Notes: generated from the letters alone by a model not told the origin. Positions 44,732-55,509 are shown, counted from the first letter of the stretch. The stretch is DNA of 64,000 nucleotides from Pseudomonas bharatica CSV86 (GCF_000319305.2 NZ_AMWJ02000001.1:186001-250000), one strand, 5' to 3'. Numbers and translations are program-made.

Positions 44732-47700
44732 TGCCCAGCCTCATAACGTGGGGTTTCAGGTGTGGCGTCTTCTTCCGGCTTCTTGCTGCCGAACCACGAC
44801 GACACGCTTACGAAGAACAGCGGTACCCAGAAGATGGCCAGGATGGTCGCGGTGAGCATGCCGCCGATCACCCCGGTACCGATCGCGTGCTGGCTGCCCG
44901 AGCCTGCGCCGCTGGCGATGGCCAACGGTACCACGCCGAGGATGAATGCCAGCGAGGTCATGATGATCGGGCGCAGACGCATGCGGCAGGCCTCGATGGC
45001 CGCGTCGATCAGGCTGCGGCCCTGCTCGTGCAGTTCCTTGGCGAACTCGACGATCAGAATGGCGTTTTTCGCCGCCAGGCCGATGGTCGTCAACAGCCCC
45101 ACCTGGAAGTACACGTCGTTGGACAGTCCGCGCAGGCTGGTGGCCAGCAGTGCACCAATGATCCCCAGGGGCACCACGAGCATGACCGCGATCGGGATCG
45201 ACCAGCTTTCATACAGGGCGGCCAGGCAGAGGAACACCATCAGCAGCGACAGGGCATACAGGGCCGGTGCCTGGGAGCCCGACAGGCGCTCCTCGTAGGA
45301 CAGGCCGGTCCAGGAGTAGCCGATACCAGACGGCAGTTGCGCGATGATCCGCTCGACTTCGGCCATGGCCTCGCCGGTACTATAGCCGGGAGCCGGCGCA
45401 CCGAGGATTTCCACCGCCTCGACGCCGTTGTAGCGCGACAGCTTGGGCGAGCCGTAGATCCATTCGCCATGGGCGAAGGACGAGAACGGCACCATCTCGC
45501 CAGCCGCGTTGCGCACGTACCACTTCTGCAGGTCTTCCGGGCTCATCCGCGACGAAGCTTCGCCCTGGATGTAGACCTTCTTGACCCGGCCACGGTCGAT
45601 GAAGTCGTTGACGTAGCTGGCACCCAGGGCAATCGACAGGGTGTTGTTGATATCGGCGATGGTCACGCCCAGGGCACTGGCGCGCTCGTCGTCGACGGTC
45701 AACTGGTACTGCGGTTCGTCGTTCAGGCCATTGGGACGTACTGCCGAGAGAATCTTGCTTTGCGCCGCCAGGCCGAGGAACTGGTTGCGCGCTTCCATCA
45801 GCTTGTTGTGGCCGACGCCGGCACGGTCCTGCAGGAACACGTCGAAACCGGTGGCGTTACCCAGCTCCAGTACCGCAGGCGGGGCGAAGGCGAACACCAT
45901 GGCGTCGCGGAAGCTGAAGAAGTGCTGCTGGGCGCGGGCCGCCAGATTGAACACGTTGTTCTCGGCGGAGCGCTCGCCCCACGGCTTGAGCATGATGAAG
46001 GCCATGCCCGAGCTCTGGCCACGGCCGGCGAAGTTGAAGCCGGTCACGGTGAACACGGAAGAAACGGTGTCGGCTTCCTTGTCCAGCAGGTATTCGCGCA
46101 TCTGGTCGACCACCACCTGGGTGCGCTCGGCACTGGAGCCGGCCGGGGTCTGCACCTGGGCGAACAGAACGCCCTGGTCTTCCTCGGGCAGGAACGCGGT
46201 AGGGATGCGGGTGAACAGCCAGACCATGCCGATCACGATCAGCAGGTACGCCAGTAGGTACGGCGCCTTGTGCCGCAGCATGTTGCCCACGCCACGTTCG
46301 TAGCTCTGCACGCTGCGGTCGAAGTTGCGGTTGAACCAGCCGAAGAAACCACGCTTGGCGGTGTGATGCTCGCCTTTCTTGATCGGCTTGAGCATGGTTG
46401 CGCACAGCGCCGGGGTGAAGATCAGCGCTACCAGCACCGACAGGGCCATGGCCGAGACGATGGTGATGGAGAACTGCTTGTAGATCACACCGGTGGAGCC
46501 GCCGAAGAACGCCATCGGCAGCAGTACCGCCGAAAGCACCAGGGCGATGCCCACCAGCGCACCCTGGATCTGGCCCATGGATTTCTTGGTCGCTTCCTTG
46601 GGCGATAGTCCCTCTTCGGTCATCACCCGCTCGACGTTTTCCACCACGACGATGGCGTCGTCCACCAATAGACCGATGGCCAGGACCATGCCGAACATGG
46701 TCAGGGTGTTGATGCTGAAGCCGGCCGCCGCGAGGATGCCGAAGGTGCCAAGCAGTACCACCGGCACCGTCATGGTGGTGATCACCGTGGCGCGGAAGTT
46801 TTGCAGGAACAGGTACATCACCAGGAACACCAGCACGATCGCTTCGATCAGGGTGTGGATCACACCGCTGATGGACTCGGTCACCACTGGCGTGGTGTCG
46901 TACGGGAAGACCGCTTTCATGCCCGGCGGGAAGAACGGCTCCAGGTCGGAGATGGTCTTGCGCAGGGCCTTGGCGGTATCCAGGGCGTTGGCGCCGGTGG
47001 CCAGTTTCACCGCCAGGCCGGAGGCCGGCTTGCCGTTGAACTGGGCGCTGACCGCATAGTTTTCACCGCCCAGGCCGACCTTGGCGACATCGCCCAGGCG
47101 CACCTGCGAACCGTCGCGGTTGACCTTTAGCAGGATCTTCTCGAACTGCTCGGCGGTCTGCAGGCGGGTCTTGCCGATGATGGTGGCGTTCAGTTGCTGG
47201 CCGGGCAGGGCGGGCAGGCCGCCAAGCTGGCCGGAGGACACCTGGACGTTCTGTGCGGCGACCGCGGTTTTGACATCGACCGGGGTCAGCTGGAATTTGT
47301 TCAGCTTGGCCGGGTCGAGCCAGATGCGCATGGCGTACTGGGCACCGAAGACCTGGAAGTCACCGACACCGGCGGTGCGGGAAATCGGGTCCTGCATGTT
47401 GGAGACGATGTAGTTGGCCAGGTCGTCCTTGGTCATGCTGCCGTCTTCGGAAACCAGGCCGATCACCAGCAGGAAGTTCTTCACTGCCTTGGTCACGCGG
47501 ATACCCTGCTGCTGCACTTCTTGCGGCAGCAGCGGGGTGGCCAGGTTCAGCTTGTTCTGCACCTGGACCTGGGCCGTGTCGGGGTTGGTGCCCTGCTCGA
47601 AGGTCGCGGTAATGGTCATGCTGCCGTCGGAGTTACTTTCCGACGATACATAGCGAAGGTTGTCGATACCGTTGAGCTGCTGCTCGATCACCTGGACCAC

Positions 47701-47880
47701 GGTGTCCTGCACGGTCTGCGCCGAAGCGCCCGGGTAGGTCACGGCGATGGCGATCGCCGGCGGAGCGATGCTCGGATACTGGTTGATCGGCAACTTGAGG
47801 ATCGACAACGCCCCGACCAGCATGATCACCAGGGCGATCACCCAGGCGAAGATCGGGCGATCGATAAAGAATCTCGACAT
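44728..47880 (-). CDS. ttgB: RND efflux inner-membrane pump TtgB
   Basis: A 1050-residue, 12-helix resistance-nodulation-division transporter of the HAE1 class. Landmarks are [19 protein letters not shown] at the N-terminus, [18 protein letters not shown] with the proton-relay aspartates in helix 4, and [19 protein letters not shown] in helix 11. It exports antibiotics, flavonoids and organic solvents. Length is exactly that of TtgB/MexB relatives. It lies three bases after ttgA. Confidence 0.93.
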   Translation of the reverse strand: MSRFFIDRPIFAWVIALVIMLVGALSILKLPINQYPSIAPPAIAIAVTYPGASAQTVQDTVVQVIEQQLNGIDNLRYVSSESNSDGSMTITATFEQGTNPDTAQVQVQNKLNLATPLLPQEVQQQGIRVTKAVKNFLLVIGLVSEDGSMTKDDLANYIVSNMQDPISRTAGVGDFQVFGAQYAMRIWLDPAKLNKFQLTPVDVKTAVAAQNVQVSSGQLGGLPALPGQQLNATIIGKTRLQTAEQFEKILLKVNRDGSQVRLGDVAKVGLGGENYAVSAQFNGKPASGLAVKLATGANALDTAKALRKTISDLEPFFPPGMKAVFPYDTTPVVTESISGVIHTLIEAIVLVFLVMYLFLQNFRATVITTMTVPVVLLGTFGILAAAGFSINTLTMFGMVLAIGLLVDDAIVVVENVERVMTEEGLSPKEATKKSMGQIQGALVGIALVLSAVLLPMAFFGGSTGVIYKQFSITIVSAMALSVLVALIFTPALCATMLKPIKKGEHHTAKRGFFGWFNRNFDRSVQSYERGVGNMLRHKAPYLLAYLLIVIGMVWLFTRIPTAFLPEEDQGVLFAQVQTPAGSSAERTQVVVDQMREYLLDKEADTVSSVFTVTGFNFAGRGQSSGMAFIMLKPWGERSAENNVFNLAARAQQHFFSFRDAMVFAFAPPAVLELGNATGFDVFLQDRAGVGHNKLMEARNQFLGLAAQSKILSAVRPNGLNDEPQYQLTVDDERASALGVTIADINNTLSIALGASYVNDFIDRGRVKKVYIQGEASSRMSPEDLQKWYVRNAAGEMVPFSSFAHGEWIYGSPKLSRYNGVEAVEILGAPAPGYSTGEAMAEVERIIAQLPSGIGYSWTGLSYEERLSGSQAPALYALSLLMVFLCLAALYESWSIPIAVMLVVPLGIIGALLATSLRGLSNDVYFQVGLLTTIGLAAKNAILIVEFAKELHEQGRSLIDAAIEACRMRLRPIIMTSLAFILGVVPLAIASGAGSGSQHAIGTGVIGGMLTATILAIFWVPLFFVSVSSWFGSKKPEEDATPETPRYEAGQ

Positions 47881-47883
47881 GGT

Positions 47884-49035
47884 TTACTCCCCTTTGGCCC
47901 CTGCGCTCGCGGCACTGGCCTGGGTTGGCTGGGCAGGCTTGACGTTGGTCGCATCGCTGACCTTCACCTCGATGCCTGGCTTGACGTACTGCAGGCCCTC
48001 GGTAATCAGGCGGTCACCGGCATTCAGGCCTTCTTCCACCAGCCAGTCGTTACCGACGGTGCGGCTGGCCTTGAGCTGGCGCAGCTCTACCTTGTTGTCC
48101 TGGTTGACCACCAGGGCAGTGGCCTGGCCTTTGAGGTCGCGGGTCACGCCTTGCTGCGGCGCGAGGATGGCGGTTTCGTTGACGCCGTTGTTCAGGCGGG
48201 CATGCACGAACATGCCGGGCAGCAGGTTGTGTTCCGGGTTGGGGAACACGGCACGCAGGGTCACCGAGCCGGTGGTTTCGTCGACCGATACTTCCGAGAA
48301 CTCCAGGCGACCTTTCTGCTTGTAATCGCTGCCATCTTCCAGCTTCAGGCTGACTTCGGCGGCGTTGTCGCCAACCTTCTTCAGCTTGCCGCTCTCCAGC
48401 TCGCGACGCAGCTTGAGCAGTTCGGCGGAAGACTGCGTCACATCGACGTAGATCGGGTCGAGCTGCTGGATGGTGGCCATGGCCGTGGCCTGGCCGTTGC
48501 TGACCAGGGCACCTTCGGTGACTGCGGAGCGACCGATACGGCCGCTGAGCGGGGCGAGCACCTTGGTGTAGCGCAGATCGATCTCGGCGCTTTTCAGCGT
48601 GGCTTCAGCCTGCAAACGTTTGGCCAATGCATCGTCGTAGTCCTGGCGGCTGATGGCGCGTTCGTCCACCAACTGCTTGTAGCGATCGGACAGCGAGCGG
48701 GTCGATTGCAGGTTGGCCTTGGCGCTGGCCAGGGTCGCTTCGTAGACCGACGGGTCGATCTGGTAGAGCTGCTGGCCTTCCTTCACCTCCGAGCCTTCCT
48801 TGAACAGGCGCTTGAGGATGATGCCGTTGACCTGTGGACGTACTTCCGCCACCCGGTACGCGATGGTGCGGCCCGGCAGGTCGGAGACGAGGGTATAGGA
48901 TTGCGGCTGGAGGGTGACGACGCCGACCTGAGGAGCCTGCGCCACGGGCGCCGCTTCTTCCTTTTTACAGCCGCTGAGCAGTGTTGCCAGGGCGACGGCG
49001 GATACCAGAGCGGTAACAGCTGGCTTGAGTTGCAT
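47884..49035 (-). CDS. ttgA: RND efflux periplasmic adaptor TtgA
   Basis: A 383-residue membrane-fusion lipoprotein; the lipobox ATLLSGC gives a lipidated cysteine near residue 23. The lipoyl-type half motifs, the alpha-hairpin (LASAKANLQSTRSLSDRYKQL) and beta-barrel domains are all present. It links TtgB to TtgC. First gene of the ttgABC operon, whose promoter region overlaps the TtgR operator 100-135 bases upstream. Confidence 0.93.
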   Translation of the reverse strand: MQLKPAVTALVSAVALATLLSGCKKEEAAPVAQAPQVGVVTLQPQSYTLVSDLPGRTIAYRVAEVRPQVNGIILKRLFKEGSEVKEGQQLYQIDPSVYEATLASAKANLQSTRSLSDRYKQLVDERAISRQDYDDALAKRLQAEATLKSAEIDLRYTKVLAPLSGRIGRSAVTEGALVSNGQATAMATIQQLDPIYVDVTQSSAELLKLRRELESGKLKKVGDNAAEVSLKLEDGSDYKQKGRLEFSEVSVDETTGSVTLRAVFPNPEHNLLPGMFVHARLNNGVNETAILAPQQGVTRDLKGQATALVVNQDNKVELRQLKASRTVGNDWLVEEGLNAGDRLITEGLQYVKPGIEVKVSDATNVKPAQPTQASAASAGAKGE

Positions 49036-49133
49036 GAAGATCCTCGGGTCAGAATAGAGCTGAAGACGCTCAAGAATAATGGAAAACGGATTAAGGAAAA
49101 TTAACGGGTCCGGCTAGATAAGTAGCATGCTAA

Positions 49134-49170
49134 GGAATATACTTACATTCATGCTTGTTTGTAAATACCC
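49134..49170. promoter_or_regulatory. TtgR operator between ttgA and ttgR
   Basis: GGAATATACTTACATTCATG followed by CTTGTTTGTAAATACC nearly repeats the published TtgR footprint of P. putida as I recall it (GTATTTACAAACAACCATG and AATGTAAGTATATTCC on the other strand). Both divergent promoters overlap it. Confidence 0.85.
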
Positions 49171-49301
49171 GCTACCTTGTCAAATACAAGCTGCAAGGCG
49201 CGATACCAGAACTCCCGGCGGGCGCCCTGAACAAGGCCGCCGCCGCTCAGAACCCGGTTACCCGACGCAGGCGACCGGCTCCTTGATGAGGTTGTACTGC
49301 C

Positions 49302-49934
49302 ATGGTCCGTCGAACCAAAGAGGAAGCACAGGAAACCCGTAACCAGATTCTCGAAGCTGCGGAAAAAGCCTTCTACAAGCGTGGAATAGCGCGTACCACC
49401 CTGGCGGATATCGCCGAGCTGGCGGGCGTCACCCGGGGAGCCATCTATTGGCACTTCGATAACAAGGCCGAACTGGTCGAAGCGCTGCTCGACAGCCTGC
49501 AGGAACCGCTGGACGCCCTGGCCCGCGCCAGCGAAAGCGAGGACGAACCCGACCCGCTGGGTTGCATGCGCAAACTGCTGGTGCAGTTGATGCACCGGAT
49601 GGCCAGTGATCCGAAAACCCGGCGCATCAATGAGATTCTTCATCACAAGTGCGAATTCACCGATGAAATGTGCGAGATCCGCGCCCAGCGGCAGAACGCG
49701 ACGATCGATTGTCACGAGCGCATCACCCGTAGCCTGAGCAATGCCGTCAAGCGCGGGCAGTTGCCAGCCGATACCGATCCGCAGCGTGCGGCGCTGGCCA
49801 TGTTCGCTTACATCGACGGGCTGATCCGGCGCTGGCTGCTGCTGCCGGACAGCTTCGACCTGCTCGGCGATGCCGAACGCTGGATCGATGCGGGGCTGGA
49901 CATGCTGCGCTTGAGCCCCTCCCTGCGCAATTGA
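49302..49934 (+). CDS. ttgR: TetR-family repressor TtgR
   Basis: A 210-residue repressor with an N-terminal helix-turn-helix ([24 protein letters not shown], split: [20 protein letters not shown]) at about residues 27-50 and a helical drug-binding domain. Antibiotics and plant phenolics release it from the operator, inducing ttgABC and itself. The start is at 49302. Sequence and context match TtgR. Confidence 0.93.
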   Translation: MVRRTKEEAQETRNQILEAAEKAFYKRGIARTTLADIAELAGVTRGAIYWHFDNKAELVEALLDSLQEPLDALARASESEDEPDPLGCMRKLLVQLMHRMASDPKTRRINEILHHKCEFTDEMCEIRAQRQNATIDCHERITRSLSNAVKRGQLPADTDPQRAALAMFAYIDGLIRRWLLLPDSFDLLGDAERWIDAGLDMLRLSPSLRN

Positions 49935-49989
49935 GGTTTTGTGAGCATTTGTGAATCTTTGTATTTCCAGATTCCGTTGGTAGTGTAGG

Positions 49990-50018
49990 CGCCGGTCCAG
50001 ACGAAAGTCGGACCGGCG
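49990..50018. other. strong hairpin with GNRA loop between ttgR and the EamA gene
   Basis: CGCCGGTCC-A-GAC-GAAA-GTC-GGACCGGCG forms a 12-bp stem with one bulge and a GAAA tetraloop. No T run follows on either strand, so it is not a classic terminator; it may stabilise the ttgR 3' end or act in the EamA leader. It shares AGACGAAAGTC with the hairpins at 30763. Confidence 0.5.
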
Positions 50019-50090
50019 TCAACATTATGTAGGCTTGGGTCCGTCCGGATACTTAGCTGGCTAATTAAATTTTCTTCATCGAGTCCGCAC

Positions 50091-50975
50091 ATGACCGCGC
50101 AAACCCCGACAATGAAAGGCGCCGATCAACCGCTGCGGGGGATCGCCCTGATCTGTATGGCGGTCTTGCTGTTCGCCAGCCACGACGCCTTGTCCAAGTA
50201 CCTGTCCGGGTTCTATGCCATCGTCATGGTGGTATGGGCGCGCTATGTGGTTCACACCCTGCTGATGCTGGTGGTATTCGTGCCGCGCACCGGGCTCTCG
50301 GCGGTGGTGCGTACGCGGCGGCCATTGCTGCAACTGGCTCGAGCGCTGTGCCTGATCGGCACCAGCCTGCTTTTCACCACAGGTCTGCGCTATATCCCGC
50401 TGGCCGAAGCGACTGCGGTCAACTTCCTCGCGCCCTTGATGGTCACTGCGCTGTCGGTGCCATTGCTCGGCGAGCGGGTTACCCGAGGACAATGGATGGC
50501 CGTGTCGGCAGGCTTTATCGGTGTGCTGATCGTGATCCGACCGGGCGGTGCGCTGTTCACCCCAGCGATCCTCCTGCCCCTGGGCTCGGCCTTCTGCTTC
50601 GGCTGCTACCAGTTGCTCACCCGCAAGCTCAGCGCCACCGACAGCCCGACCACCAGCAACTTCCTTACCGGCATCTTCAACAGCCTGATCATGACTGCCC
50701 TGGTGCCGTTCTTCTGGACCCTGCCCAGCTTCACCCACGGCCTGTTCATGATTGGCCTGGGCACCTGCGGCATGCTCGGCCACATGCTCCTGACCTCGGC
50801 GTTCAAACATGCGGCGCCGGCCATGCTGGCGCCGTTCAGTTACGGGCAGATCCTCTTTGCCGGAATGTTCGGCTACCTGGTCTTTGGCCACAGCCCGGAT
50901 ATCTACGGCGTGGTCGGCATCGCCATCATCTGCCTCAGCGGCCTGGCCGTGGCCTGGGTGCAGCGGCGCGGCTGA
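50091..50975 (+). CDS. DMT-superfamily transporter (EamA family)
   Basis: A 294-residue, ten-helix exporter with two EamA repeats (ALICMAVLLFASHDALSKYLSG-type first half; LLPLGSAFCFGCYQLLTRKL second half). The conserved GLRYIPLAEATAVNFLAPLM and GERVTRGQWMAV mark the first repeat. Substrates of this family are amino acids, purines or riboflavin-like metabolites; none can be assigned. It follows ttgR by 157 bases and converges with the DHA2 exporter gene. Confidence 0.8.
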   Translation: MTAQTPTMKGADQPLRGIALICMAVLLFASHDALSKYLSGFYAIVMVVWARYVVHTLLMLVVFVPRTGLSAVVRTRRPLLQLARALCLIGTSLLFTTGLRYIPLAEATAVNFLAPLMVTALSVPLLGERVTRGQWMAVSAGFIGVLIVIRPGGALFTPAILLPLGSAFCFGCYQLLTRKLSATDSPTTSNFLTGIFNSLIMTALVPFFWTLPSFTHGLFMIGLGTCGMLGHMLLTSAFKHAAPAMLAPFSYGQILFAGMFGYLVFGHSPDIYGVVGIAIICLSGLAVAWVQRRG

Positions 50976-52457
50976 TCAGTGCCCACGCAGTTCGCGGTTG
51001 GGCAGGGCCAGCGCCGCGGCCAGGCCCAGCAGCGAAATCGAGGCGCTGCCCAGCAGCAGGTTGCGGAAGGTCACCGACAGTTCGGCCTGTACCTGGAGAC
51101 TCGCCTCGCCGGTACGCAGGCTGCCCAGCAGGGCCTCGCCGGCCAGCGCATAGCCACCGTCCTGCAGCATCGCCAGCAACAGCGCCGACATCAGTGCCAC
51201 GCCCATCGCACCGCCGAGGGAGCGGAACAGGTTGGTGGTACTGGTGGCGACGCCGATATCCTGCGGCTGCACCGAACTCTGTGCCGCCACCAGCGAGGTC
51301 GGGAACTGCGTGCCGCCGGCGATGCCGGTCAGCAGCATGAAGAAGCCACTGAGCAGGGTGGCTGACGGCGGGCTGAACGCCATGCCGATGATCGCCAGCG
51401 GCATCAGCACACTACCGAACAGGATCTGCGGCTTGAAGCGCCCGGTCAGGTTGGTCAGGCGACCCGCACTATAGGCGCCGATCGGCAGGCCCATGGCCAG
51501 CGGCAGCAAGTGTAGCGCCGCGCTGTCGGCGCCGGCGCCAGTGATGCTCTGGTAGCGCAGAGGCATCAGCATGGTCAGGGAGATGGCCTGGAAACTGGTG
51601 AAGAAGATCGCGCACCAGCACAGCACCGCCACCTTGTTGCCGAACAGCTTCAAGGGCAGCAACGGCTCCGGTGCACGGCGCTCATACAGGATGAACAGGG
51701 TCAGGCCGACCAGCGCCACCCCGAGCAGTGCCAGCACCGCCTCGCCATGCCAGGCATGGCCCTGGCCGATCAGGGTAATGGCCAGCAGCAGGCTGGTCAG
51801 GCCGAGGATCAGCAGCAGCGCGCCGGGGTAGTCCACCCTGGCTGCCCGTTGTGGCGTCGCCAGCCCGCGCAGGCTGTTGCGTGTCACCCACCAGGCGACC
51901 AGGCCCAGTGGCAGATTCAGCCAGAACACCCAGCGCCATGACAGGTACTCGGTCAGCAAGCCGCCCAATACCGGCCCGACCACGCTGGCGGCGGCGTACA
52001 TGCTGCTGAAGTAGCCCTGGTAGCGCCCGCGTTCCCGTGGCGGGACCAGATCGCCAAGGATCGCCTGGCTCACCGAGACCATGCCGCCCGCGCCGATGCC
52101 CTGGATCACCCGCGCCAGTACCAGCTGTTCCATGCTCTGGGCCATGGCACAGAACACCGAGGCCAAGGTGAAGATCGCCGTACCGCCGAGGATCATTCGC
52201 CGACGGCCATAGAGATCGCCCAGCTTGCCGTAGATCGGCGTGGCCACGGTCATTGCCACCATATAGCCGGAAATCACCCAGGCCAGCAGGCCGACATCAT
52301 TGAACTGCGCGGAAATCGCCGGCATGGACACGGCAATGATGGTCTGGTCGAGGGCACCGAGAAAGATCGCCAGCATCAGGGCGACGAGCACGGTACGGAT
52401 GGCGGGTTGGGGTGGTGTGGTGGGTAGGGTCACGGCGGGGCTCGGATGTTTTTTCAC
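50976..52457 (-). CDS. MFS multidrug exporter, DHA2 (EmrB/QacA) family
   Basis: A 493-residue, 14-helix proton antiporter. The family motifs are FLGALDQTIIAVSMPAI in helix 1, GKLGDLYGRRRMIL in loop 2-3 and motif C GPVLGGLLTEYLSWRW in helix 5. The frame starts with GTG at 52457; a later start is possible but would shorten the hydrophilic N-terminus only. It lies convergent with the EamA gene with no gap. No adaptor protein is adjacent, so it is probably a stand-alone exporter. Confidence 0.85.
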   Translation of the reverse strand: MKKHPSPAVTLPTTPPQPAIRTVLVALMLAIFLGALDQTIIAVSMPAISAQFNDVGLLAWVISGYMVAMTVATPIYGKLGDLYGRRRMILGGTAIFTLASVFCAMAQSMEQLVLARVIQGIGAGGMVSVSQAILGDLVPPRERGRYQGYFSSMYAAASVVGPVLGGLLTEYLSWRWVFWLNLPLGLVAWWVTRNSLRGLATPQRAARVDYPGALLLILGLTSLLLAITLIGQGHAWHGEAVLALLGVALVGLTLFILYERRAPEPLLPLKLFGNKVAVLCWCAIFFTSFQAISLTMLMPLRYQSITGAGADSAALHLLPLAMGLPIGAYSAGRLTNLTGRFKPQILFGSVLMPLAIIGMAFSPPSATLLSGFFMLLTGIAGGTQFPTSLVAAQSSVQPQDIGVATSTTNLFRSLGGAMGVALMSALLLAMLQDGGYALAGEALLGSLRTGEASLQVQAELSVTFRNLLLGSASISLLGLAAALALPNRELRGH

Positions 52458-52492
52458 GCGAGTTTAACCGATAGCTTGCTAAGCGTCTTCAC

Positions 52493-52556
52493 AGGCCTCA
52501 TCGCTGGCAGCGGTGCATACAATCCCTGTGGGAGCTGGCTTGCCAGCGATGAGGCC
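52493..52556. repeat. REP element with internal deletion of the left arm
   Basis: The right arm is complete (CTGTGGGAGCTGGCTTGCCA...), the left arm stops after GGCCTCATCGCTGGCA and lacks the CCAGCTCCCACAG part. Confidence 0.8.
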
Positions 52557-52570
52557 GCTACAGGCGACCC

Positions 52571-52744
52571 CTATCTCAACGCGCTAAGCGTGGCCGTATG
52601 CGGCACACAATGGACCAGCGAACAACTCGCCGCGGACCAGGGCTGGTTACGCGCCTGCTCGACCCGCCAGGCAGCTGTGGCATACAGCCCCATGACGGCG
52701 GCGATGGCGAAGACGACCGCGCATTTCCTGGATTTGACACCCAT
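52571..52744 (-). CDS. 57-residue small exported or membrane protein
   Basis: A short frame with GGGAGG eight bases before its ATG at 52744. The product (MGVKSRKCAVVFAIAAVMGL, then YATAAWRVEQARNQPW and a cysteine-containing tail) has a basic start and a hydrophobic segment at 8-24, so it looks like a secreted or single-pass small protein. It ends at 52571 just before a REP. I recognise no family. Confidence 0.5.
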   Translation of the reverse strand: MGVKSRKCAVVFAIAAVMGLYATAAWRVEQARNQPWSAASCSLVHCVPHTATLSALR

Positions 52745-52791
52745 GATGCTGACCTCCCGCTACGACACACCCTGCTACAAGCCTAGTTCAC

Positions 52792-53700
52792 TTATGACAG
52801 GTCGCGATCCCATTCCGGCGGATCGGTGAAGCGTTCGGCGAGGAAGTCCAACATGCTGCGCAAGGTCGCCGGCATATGCTTGCGCGAGGTGTACACCGCA
52901 TGCAGGTTCAGGGTCTTCGGCCGGGCCTGGGGCAGCAGTTGCACCAATTCGCCACTGCGCAGCGGCCGGTGTGCCAGGTAGGTCGGCAGCATGGCGATAC
53001 CGGCGCCGGCCAGGGCCGCCTGTTGCAAGGTCAGGGCCTCGTTGGCGCTGATAGTGCCCTGGATCGGTACCGACACGTTTTCCCCGTCCACCTCGAAATG
53101 CCAGAGGCTATGGCCGAAGTAGGAATGGGTCAGGCAATTGTGCCGGGCCAGTTCCTGCACCGTTTGTGGCAGCGGATGCTCGCGCAGGTAGGCCGGGGCG
53201 GCGCAGATCACCGAGCGGCAAACGCTCAGGCGCCGGGCGATCAGGTTGGGATCGATATCGTTGCTGGTACGGATCGCCAGGTCGATGCGTTCGTCCACCA
53301 GGTTGACGGTGCGATCGAGCATCTGCAGGTCGATCCTGACCTGGGGATAACGGCGCACGTATTCGGTGATCGCCTCTAGCAACTGCGCCTGGCCGAACGA
53401 AGTGCTCACGCTGATGCGCAATTCTCCCCGGGGCGTCTGGTCCGGGGTCGCGACGGCGGCCTGCAGGTCACCGGCCAGCTCCAGCATTTGTCGGCAGCGT
53501 GGCAGGGTTTCCTTGCCGGCGGCAGTCAGGCTCAGCTTGCGGGTGGTGCGCTGCATCAGGCGCGCGCCGACCCAATCCTCAAGGTCCGCCAGGTAGCGGG
53601 ATATGACCGGGCGCGACATATCCAGGTGATCGGCAGCGGCGGACTGGCTGCCGAGATCGACCACGGTGACGAAGACCCGCATGGCGGTGAGACGGTCCAT
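52792..53700 (-). CDS. LysR-family transcriptional regulator
   Basis: A 302-residue regulator of the LysR subgroup with effector domain like AaeR/DmlR (MDRLTAMRVFVTVVDLGSQSAAADHL at the N-terminus; HTH at about 16-40). The ATG at 53700 is supported by the family start; a longer frame would run into the divergent gene. It lies 123 bases from the divergent NAD(P)-binding protein gene, which it probably controls. Confidence 0.82.
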   Translation of the reverse strand: MDRLTAMRVFVTVVDLGSQSAAADHLDMSRPVISRYLADLEDWVGARLMQRTTRKLSLTAAGKETLPRCRQMLELAGDLQAAVATPDQTPRGELRISVSTSFGQAQLLEAITEYVRRYPQVRIDLQMLDRTVNLVDERIDLAIRTSNDIDPNLIARRLSVCRSVICAAPAYLREHPLPQTVQELARHNCLTHSYFGHSLWHFEVDGENVSVPIQGTISANEALTLQQAALAGAGIAMLPTYLAHRPLRSGELVQLLPQARPKTLNLHAVYTSRKHMPATLRSMLDFLAERFTDPPEWDRDLS

Positions 53701-53823
53701 TGATCTGTCCGGTTTCAGAAACAAACTATGCGCAAGAATCGCATTTTTTGCCCCGGATCGCGCAACTAAGCTGTGCTCAGTCGTCGTCTTCGAGACAGGT
53801 TCAACTCTCAGTGGAGGTTTGTC

Positions 53824-54438
53824 ATGAGCAAGATCGCAATCATCGGTGCAACCGGCCGTGCCGGCAGCCAGTTGCTGGAAGAAGCCCTGCGCCGTGGCCA
53901 TAGCGTCACCGCCATCGCCCGGGACCCGGCGAAACTGCAGGGCCGCGCCGGGGTGAACGCCGTGGCACTGGACATCAAGGATGGCGCGGCGCTGGCCAAG
54001 GCCCTGGCCGGGCACGATGCGGTGCTGAGCGCTGCGCACTTCACCGGGATCCCCGCGCAGACCCTGCTGGCGCCGGCAAAGCAGGCCGGGGTCAAGCGCG
54101 TACTGGTGGTGGGTGGGGCAGGCAGCCTGCTGCTGCCGGACGATTCGCGGGTGATCGACAGCCCGGACTTCCCCGAGGCCTACAAGGCCGAGGCCAGCGC
54201 GGGTGCGGTCTATCTGGAAACGTTGAAGCAGGAGCAGGACCTGGACTGGACCTTCCTCTCGCCTTCCGCGGAGTTCGTGGAAGGCCCGCGGACCGGGTCG
54301 TACAAGTTGGGCAAGGATCATCTGCTGATCGGTGCCGATGGCAGGAGCTGGATCACCTTTGCCGACTACGCAATTGCCTTGCTGGATGAGCTGGAACAGC
54401 CGAAGCATTCGCGGCAGCGGTTCACTGTGGGTTATTGA
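53824..54438 (+). CDS. NAD(P)-binding oxidoreductase, atypical SDR (NmrA/YwnB-like)
   Basis: A 204-residue Rossmann-fold protein with the GATGRAGSQLLEEAL motif at residues 8-22, ending FTVGY. It lacks the YXXXK catalytic pair of classical SDRs, so it could be a flavin/NADPH sensor or quinone/aldehyde reductase. GGAGG precedes the ATG. It diverges from the LysR gene at 53700. Confidence 0.8.
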   Translation: MSKIAIIGATGRAGSQLLEEALRRGHSVTAIARDPAKLQGRAGVNAVALDIKDGAALAKALAGHDAVLSAAHFTGIPAQTLLAPAKQAGVKRVLVVGGAGSLLLPDDSRVIDSPDFPEAYKAEASAGAVYLETLKQEQDLDWTFLSPSAEFVEGPRTGSYKLGKDHLLIGADGRSWITFADYAIALLDELEQPKHSRQRFTVGY

Positions 54439-54443
54439 TTGAC

Positions 54444-54520
54444 CTTTCGGGCCTCATCGCTGGCAAGCCAGCTCCCACTGACCTTGTGGGAGCTGGCTTG
54501 CCAGCGATGAGGCCCGAAAG
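54444..54520. repeat. REP palindrome pair, perfect 35-bp arms
   Basis: Arms 54444-54478 and 54486-54520 are exact complements around a 7-base centre, overlapping nothing coding except the margin of the LysR 3' end. Confidence 0.9.
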
Positions 54521-54521
54521 A

Positions 54522-55393
54522 TCACCGCCTCCGTGCCTGCTCCCTCAACCATGCAACAAGCTCCACCAACCCCGGTGCCGCCACCTTTCCCGGCCTTGCC
54601 AGGTAGTAACCCTTCCCGGTAGGCACCTTCAAATCGAATGGCATTACCAACCTGCCGCCGACCAGATCATCCCCGATCAACGCCCAATCCCCGATCGCCA
54701 CCCCGGTTCCTTGGGAGGCCATGGCCATCGCCATATCCAGCGTCTCGAAATGCTGGCGCCGGCCCTGGATCTCCAGCCCGCTTCCGGCCGCCTCCAGCCA
54801 GGTCTGCCAATCCCGTTCGTCCCGAGTCGGGTGCAGCAGCATGTGCCCGGCCAGATCCGCCACCTCGCGCAGCGGCGTGGTACCCGCCAGCAAATGCGGC
54901 GAGCAGACCGGCGTCAGTTGCTCGTCGAACAGTTTCAATGCCTCGCCCTCCGGCTCGGCGCCATAGACCACCGCCGCATCGAAGCCCTCCCGGCGAAAAT
55001 CCACCCCGTGCTGGATGGTGGTGGTCAGTTCCACCGGCACGTCCGGCCGCAACGCCTGCCATTCCATCAACCGTGGCAGCAGCCAGCGCATCACGCAGGT
55101 CGGCGCTTTCAATTGCAGGGTGCCGCGTGGCGCGCCGATCTGCTGCACGCCGTCTTCGATCAGGCTGAACACCTGCTGTACCCGGGCAGCCATTCCTGCC
55201 CTTCGCGGGTCAGGCTCAAACCGCGGGCCTGGCGGATGAACAGCGGATAGCCGAGGTGTTCCTCGAGCCCGGCGATCTGCCGGCTGACCGCCCCCTGGGT
55301 CAGGTGCAACTGCTGGGCGGCACGGGTGAAGTTGCAGCATTGGGCCGTCACCAGGAAGGTATGCAGGGCGGCAAGGGGAGGGAGTCGTTTCAT
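54522..55393 (-). CDS. LysR-family transcriptional regulator, one frameshift as sequenced
   Basis: Joined, about 290 residues: the HTH region LHTFLVTAQCCNFTRAAQQL and LTQGAVSRQIAGLE, then an effector domain with GAPRGTLQLKAPTCVMRWL. The GcvA-like group fits. The frame breaks near 55187 (one C missing in the plus-strand reading CCCGGGCAGCC, where CCCGGGCCAGCC would read EWLARVQQVF). It is divergent from the AruI-like gene and probably controls it. Confidence 0.75.
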
Positions 55394-55509
55394 CGGAATA
55401 AGCCATGATCTGGGCGCATGGCTAGTATGAGGAACTTTGCCTTGTGCCGGTAGCCGCCCGGCGGTCCAATGAAGGCCTGGCCCCGAACACAGACAATAGG
55501 CTCACGAAC

